Of a DNA stretch of 9,029 bases, positions 5,693 through 9,029 are shown piece by piece. The position numbers and the translations under genes were made by a program. Source of the DNA: Cyanobacteria bacterium Co-bin13 (lineage in GTDB: Bacteria > Cyanobacteriota > Cyanobacteriia > Phormidesmidales > Phormidesmidaceae); the NCBI GenBank assembly GCA_014534385.1, contig JACVRP010000126.1, positions 1-9,029 on the forward strand, in the 5' to 3' direction. Within the stretch, counting starts at the first letter, position 1, and each line of letters opens with the position of its first letter. Below the pieces are notes generated by a model. It was not told the DNA's origin. It saw nothing but the letters and a program-made list of their open reading frames with translations, and did not search any database.

Positions 5693-6988
5693 CTAAGGCT
5701 GAGCCCCAACGGGCACAGCAGACTTAGCAGCTCCCCCCGGCTGGACAAACTCTAGCCGATAATACTGACCGTTGCTCGCCATTAGCAGCGGCCCTGGCAC
5801 CGTTGTTGCCTGAGCTGGGGTTAGCTCCGGTAGGGCTGTTAGCGTCAGCGTTGCTGTCTCGTGCCCGGCTGCCGGAGCGAGCATCTGGGCTAGCTGTGCC
5901 TGCTGCTCCAGCGTGCCGGTAGACGACACTAGATCGCTGAGGCCATTGACCAGGTTGCGCAGGTTCATGCGAAAGGCCGGATCTCCCGTTAGCTCATCCA
6001 CGTCTGCCAGCACTTTTTGAGCGCTCTGAAAGACATTGCGGGCTGAGTCCAGCGTCTGCTGCAGCACCGACAGGTTTTCGCGCGTGTTGACCACTCCGGT
6101 AATGTCACGCAGGTTGTTTGTAGCCAGCAGCGCATTGGCCGAGAGCGCATCTAGATTGGCAATAAACTGGCTGTCTCGAACGGCCGGCTCCAGGTCGTTC
6201 ATGATCGCTAGCAGCCGCTGGCTGCTGGCGTTGACGTTGGTCAGGGTCTGGCTCAAGTTGGCTTGATTGGCCACCACCAGGCGATTTACCTCGGCCCCCG
6301 TCAGCTCAAATTGGGCTGCCGCGCTGCCCACGCTATCTGCGGCTCTGCGGGCGGAGGCAGACAGCGGCTGCACCTCAGCCCGCACCGACTGCGTTAGCCC
6401 TGTTAGCTCATCTGCCACCACCCCGGCCTTGGCTGCAGCGACCGAAGCATTGCTCAAGGTTGATTGAAGATCGGCTACCAGCAACGGGTCAGAATAGGTA
6501 TTGGCCAGCCTTTCCGCTGAGCGCAGCAGCGATTCATAGCTCGCGCCGACCAGCCCCGGCAGCACGTCCCCATTACAGACAATCAGCTGAGGATTGCAGT
6601 CTTCGTCAAAGGGGGTAAGGGCCAAGCTGTCCTCAGGGAGAATTTCCAGCGGAGTCAGGTCAATTGTGGTGTCACCAATTAGGCCCGACTGGTTGGCCCG
6701 CGCCTCCACGGCTTTAGGAATTCTCAGATTGGTGGCGGTAATTTCAGCCAGCACACTTACTTCGTTGGCCGCCGGACTGATGGCCAACACCCGACCTACC
6801 GGAACGCCCCGGTAGCGCACCACTGTTCCGGCCTGCATCCCCAGCGTGTTTTCAAACACAAAACCAATCTGGTAAGTGCGTCTTCCTGGGCTGATACCCC
6901 GCAGCCACAGCACTAACCCACCAAACAGAGCCACGCTAATTAAAATTAATAATCCAACCGAACCCTCACGAATTGCCCGTGCTCGCAT
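5693..6988 (-). CDS. mlaD: MCE/MlaD family lipid-transport protein (Ycf22-like)
   Basis: A 431-residue membrane-anchored periplasmic component of an MCE-type ABC lipid transporter, related to E. coli MlaD, cyanobacterial/plastid Ycf22 and plant TGD2. A single N-terminal transmembrane helix lies at about 11-30, after a short positive cytoplasmic stretch (MRARAIR). The MCE domain follows at about 38-113, with conserved MQAGTVVRYRGVPVGRV and NQSGLIGDTTIDLTP. A segment with two cysteines (DCNPQLIVCNGD, 130-141) resembles the region after the MCE domain in cyanobacterial homologues. Residues from about 150 to 360 are Ala/Leu/Ser/Asn-rich and probably helical or coiled coil, as expected for a tube-forming or substrate-guiding arm. 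The tail is Pro/Ala/Gly-rich. The ATG at 6988 has a purine-rich AGGAAAAGGAA directly upstream. It starts 35 nt after the ATPase gene and surely shares its mRNA. Its 3' end faces the Hsp70 gene. Confidence 0.92.
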   Translation of the reverse strand: MRARAIREGSVGLLILISVALFGGLVLWLRGISPGRRTYQIGFVFENTLGMQAGTVVRYRGVPVGRVLAISPAANEVSVLAEITATNLRIPKAVEARANQSGLIGDTTIDLTPLEILPEDSLALTPFDEDCNPQLIVCNGDVLPGLVGASYESLLRSAERLANTYSDPLLVADLQSTLSNASVAAAKAGVVADELTGLTQSVRAEVQPLSASARRAADSVGSAAAQFELTGAEVNRLVVANQANLSQTLTNVNASSQRLLAIMNDLEPAVRDSQFIANLDALSANALLATNNLRDITGVVNTRENLSVLQQTLDSARNVFQSAQKVLADVDELTGDPAFRMNLRNLVNGLSDLVSSTGTLEQQAQLAQMLAPAAGHETATLTLTALPELTPAQATTVPGPLLMASNGQYYRLEFVQPGGAAKSAVPVGAQP

Positions 6989-7023
6989 TTCCTTTTCCTA
7001 ACGCTTGCGCGTAAATCTTCCCG

Positions 7024-7854
7024 CTAATGTACCAGCTGGATAGGGCCTTCTATTTGACCGCTAAAGAACTGGCGCATGAAGGGGTTATCTGTTTTATCGA
7101 CCTCGTCGACCGAACCACTCCAGCGAATTCTGCCCTGGTGCAAGAATATCACTCGATCTGCCGTTCGCCGTATGGTGCTGTCCTGATGGGTAACGATGAT
7201 GTAGGATCTACAGCCCTGACCCTTCTGAATGTTTCGAATCAAATCTTCGATCACCGTTGAGGCAATCGGATCTAGGCCCGCAGTCGGCTCATCGTAGAGC
7301 AGCAGGGCCGGTCGATCGGTCGGATTTTGGGGATTAGACACAATGGCGCGGGCAAAGCTCACCCGCTTGCGCATCCCTCCCGACAGCTCTGCCGGAAAAC
7401 GGCTGCCAATGCCCGGCAGACCTACCATGTCTAAAACCTCATCCACAATCTGGCTAATCTGTTTACCAGACAGGCTGGAGTGCTGATACAGCAGAAATCC
7501 AACGTTCTCTTCTACGGTGAGGGAGTCAAATAGAGCTGCCTGCTGAAAGACCATGCCAATGCCCAAAGGGTCGGGAGAATCTTCAATCAAGCCGAGTCGC
7601 CGCTGGCCCTGGACAAAAATATCGCCGGATCCGGGTGCTTCAAGGCCTGCGATAATTCGCAGAATGGTTGATTTACCCGTACCCGAGGGACCAATGATGG
7701 CGATGGCTTCACCGGGATAAACCGTAAGGTCAACGCCGTCTAGTACCTTGTTGGCCCCAAACTGCTTGGTGATGCCGCGCAGCTCCAGCAGTGGGGCTCC
7801 CCCATCACAGTTTTCGGTATCAGAGTTCTGTTGGTTTGTCAGTTGATCCACCAT
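7024..7854 (-). CDS. mlaF: ABC transporter ATPase of the Mla/MCE type
   Basis: A 276-residue cytoplasmic ATP-binding subunit that should drive the MCE lipid transporter with the MlaD protein encoded just downstream; plant TGD3 is the plastid counterpart. All ABC motifs are present: Walker A GPSGTGKST (55-63), Q-loop FQQ (103-105), signature LSGGM (157-161), Walker B LLLYDEP ending in Asp188-Glu189, D-loop AGLD (192-195) and H-loop His223 (VTHQ). MRKRV directly after the signature is characteristic of the MlaF group. The N-terminal 20 residues are polar and poorly conserved. I use the ATG at 7854; no clear Shine-Dalgarno precedes it. The permease partner (MlaE/Ycf63-like) is not encoded in the window, so the transporter must be completed from elsewhere, as is common in cyanobacteria. 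It is transcribed divergently from the yvcK-like gene. Confidence 0.93.
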   Translation of the reverse strand: MVDQLTNQQNSDTENCDGGAPLLELRGITKQFGANKVLDGVDLTVYPGEAIAIIGPSGTGKSTILRIIAGLEAPGSGDIFVQGQRRLGLIEDSPDPLGIGMVFQQAALFDSLTVEENVGFLLYQHSSLSGKQISQIVDEVLDMVGLPGIGSRFPAELSGGMRKRVSFARAIVSNPQNPTDRPALLLYDEPTAGLDPIASTVIEDLIRNIQKGQGCRSYIIVTHQDSTIRRTADRVIFLHQGRIRWSGSVDEVDKTDNPFMRQFFSGQIEGPIQLVH

Positions 7855-8078
7855 AGGTCAGGTTTTAGCCACTACCCTTTACTACTGGGTTGAAACTTCA
7901 CACCCTATTAAAGCTCTGGAAAAGTCCCCTCGGAGTTTACCCGTGATCTTTATGGAGTCTGCCAAACGGTAGATAGAATCAAAAGCATCTATATAACGTT
8001 ACGGAAGTTACACTAATCCATCGAAGCGTTCTGTATTGGGGACGTTACTATCTTGCCGCGTTTTTACTGCCCTATGCA
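7855..8078. promoter_or_regulatory. Divergent intergenic region between mlaF and yvcK-like gene
   Basis: This 224-nt AT-richer spacer must hold promoters for both flanking genes. On the plus strand TAGAAT (7974-7979; 5 of 6 to the -10 consensus) and TATAAC (7992-7997) are possible -10 boxes, but neither has a convincing -35 at 16-18 nt. ACGTTAC occurs twice in direct orientation (7996-8002 and 8042-8048), with a related AGTTAC at 8006-8011. I see no convincing minus-strand promoter and no hairpin or tRNA. Confidence 0.3.
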
Positions 8079-9029
8079 ATGTTGCTTAAGCCGCTCAACG
8101 CTGTGATTATCAAGTTCCTCCGTCGATTGGACCGAGACCGGAGTTGGCTCCTGCCACCGCGCCGCATCAACCGCTGGATGGGCTGGTTAGCGCCCGGTCT
8201 GCTAGTAAAGCGGTGGCTGTTTCTCAGCGTTGCTGGGGTTTTGATAGTAGGCTTTGGGATCTTGGTCTGGCTGAAGCTGACACCGGTGTTTTACACGGGC
8301 CAGCTAGTGGGCTCGGTGCTGCGGCTGATCACGACGTTCTTTCCCAGCTATGTCAGTGGACCGCTAGCGATTTTGACCGGGCTGCTCATTATTCTTTGGG
8401 GTCAGACCCGCACGCTGGGGGTGATTACCGACGTGCTGATGCCGGGGCAGGAGGAGGAGCTGCTAGATGTGCTGCTGAACCAGCGGCGGCTCTCTAGAGG
8501 CCCCAAAATTGTGGTGCTGGGCGGCGGCACTGGGCTCTCTAACCTACTGCGGGGCCTGAAGCAGTTTAGCGCCAACATCACGGCCATTGTCACCGTAGCG
8601 GATGATGGCGGCTCGTCGGGGCGGCTGCGGCGTGAAATTGGGGTCTTGCCGCCCGGGGATATCCGTAACTGCTTGGCGGCTCTGGCCGATGAGGAAAAAC
8701 TGCTGACGGAGCTGTTTCAGTACCGCTTTCAGGCGGGTAGCGGCCTGGTGGGCCATAGCTTTGGCAACCTGTTTCTGACCGCCATGAATGAGATTACCGG
8801 TAATCTGGAGCAGGCTGTGGCAGCTAGCTCTAAGGTGCTGGCGGTGCGGGGCCAGGTGCTGCCTGCGACGCTCAGTGACGTGCAGCTCTGGGCAGAGCTG
8901 AGCGACGGTCGCCGAATTGTTGGGGAATCTAAGATCGCCGAAGCCCGAGGCCGGATTGTGGCTATTGGCTGCCTGCCAGCTAACCCACCGGCTCTACCCA
9001 ATGCCGTTAAGGCAATTGAAGAAGCGGAC
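8079..9029 (+). CDS. yvcK: YvcK/CofD-like protein with N-terminal membrane region (3' truncated by window)
   Basis: The visible 317 residues belong to the YvcK family (CofD-like fold), called gluconeogenesis factor in Bacillus. There it binds UDP-sugars and is needed for growth and shape on gluconeogenic carbon sources. The nucleotide-binding start of the domain is VVLGGGTGLSNLLRGLK (145-161), followed by IVTVADDGGSSGRLRRE and LPPGDIRNCLAALADEEKLL, then LFQYRF and GHSFGNLFLTAM, all family hallmarks. Residues 1-144 are an extension absent from Bacillus YvcK. It holds two hydrophobic segments at about 46-65 and 95-108, preceded by Arg/Lys-rich stretches, so the protein is probably tethered to the inner membrane. 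The ATG at 8079 is the first usual start after an in-frame TAG at 7974; no Shine-Dalgarno is visible, and a GTG at 8109 is an alternative. The frame runs open to the window edge, so the C-terminus is missing. Confidence 0.92.
   Translation, partial: MLLKPLNAVIIKFLRRLDRDRSWLLPPRRINRWMGWLAPGLLVKRWLFLSVAGVLIVGFGILVWLKLTPVFYTGQLVGSVLRLITTFFPSYVSGPLAILTGLLIILWGQTRTLGVITDVLMPGQEEELLDVLLNQRRLSRGPKIVVLGGGTGLSNLLRGLKQFSANITAIVTVADDGGSSGRLRREIGVLPPGDIRNCLAALADEEKLLTELFQYRFQAGSGLVGHSFGNLFLTAMNEITGNLEQAVAASSKVLAVRGQVLPATLSDVQLWAELSDGRRIVGESKIAEARGRIVAIGCLPANPPALPNAVKAIEEAD

Noticed and set aside
5233..5748. 171-residue minus-strand open frame antisense to the Hsp70 3' end
   Set aside because: It overlaps strongly conserved Hsp70 coding sequence and the mlaD 3' end in another frame, and its translation resembles no family I know. 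GC-rich codon usage on the sense strand often opens such frames.
8144..8497. 117-residue plus-strand open frame inside the yvcK-like gene
   Set aside because: It is in another frame across conserved yvcK sequence; the true frame lacks a stop in the window but carries the family motifs.

Overview
The window reads as a piece of cyanobacterial chromosome. It carries eight copies of the octamer GCGATCGC (HIP1), the abundant palindrome typical of many cyanobacterial genomes. The gene content fits too: a Ycf22/MlaD-type MCE protein with its ABC ATPase, a YvcK/CofD-like protein with a membrane-anchoring N-terminus, a CPA2 antiporter fused to two Usp domains, and a short DnaK-like Hsp70. GC content is moderately high. 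The species cannot be named from this, but a filamentous Leptolyngbya/Nodosilinea-type lineage would be compatible (inference).

Layout, left to right. Positions 1-71 are probably the last codons of an unidentified gene; its TGA overlaps the TTG start of a GNAT acetyltransferase (68-523, +). A 267-nt convergent spacer (524-790) holds GC-rich hairpins, a 24-nt tandem repeat and flanking imperfect direct repeats, and looks like an intergenic repeat element. Then comes ttcA (minus strand), the tRNA 2-thiocytidine synthetase. It is divergent from the antiporter-Usp fusion (1858-3990, +), with a candidate ttcA promoter in the gap. A 102-nt spacer with a perfect 9-bp stem-loop separates the antiporter from an Hsp70-family gene (4093-5682, +). 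That gene converges, with only 10 nt between stop codons, on a minus-strand pair: mlaF (7024-7854) followed by mlaD (5693-6988). A 224-nt divergent spacer leads to the yvcK-like gene (from 8079, +), which is cut by the window's right edge in the middle of its CofD-like domain.

How the genes relate. MlaF and MlaD are ATPase and substrate-binding parts of one lipid transporter; the permease (MlaE/Ycf63-like) is not in the window. YvcK-family proteins are linked in other bacteria to central carbon and cell-envelope metabolism, so the right third has a loose envelope theme (inference). The other genes (tRNA modification, ion homeostasis, chaperone, acetyltransferase) look like ordinary neighbours, not one pathway. 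I found no CRISPR array, phage or transposase gene, toxin-antitoxin pair, tRNA or rRNA. I do not see strong evidence of a new multi-gene system. The items most worth a second look are the repeat element at 588-789, the lid-less Hsp70, and the membrane-anchored YvcK.
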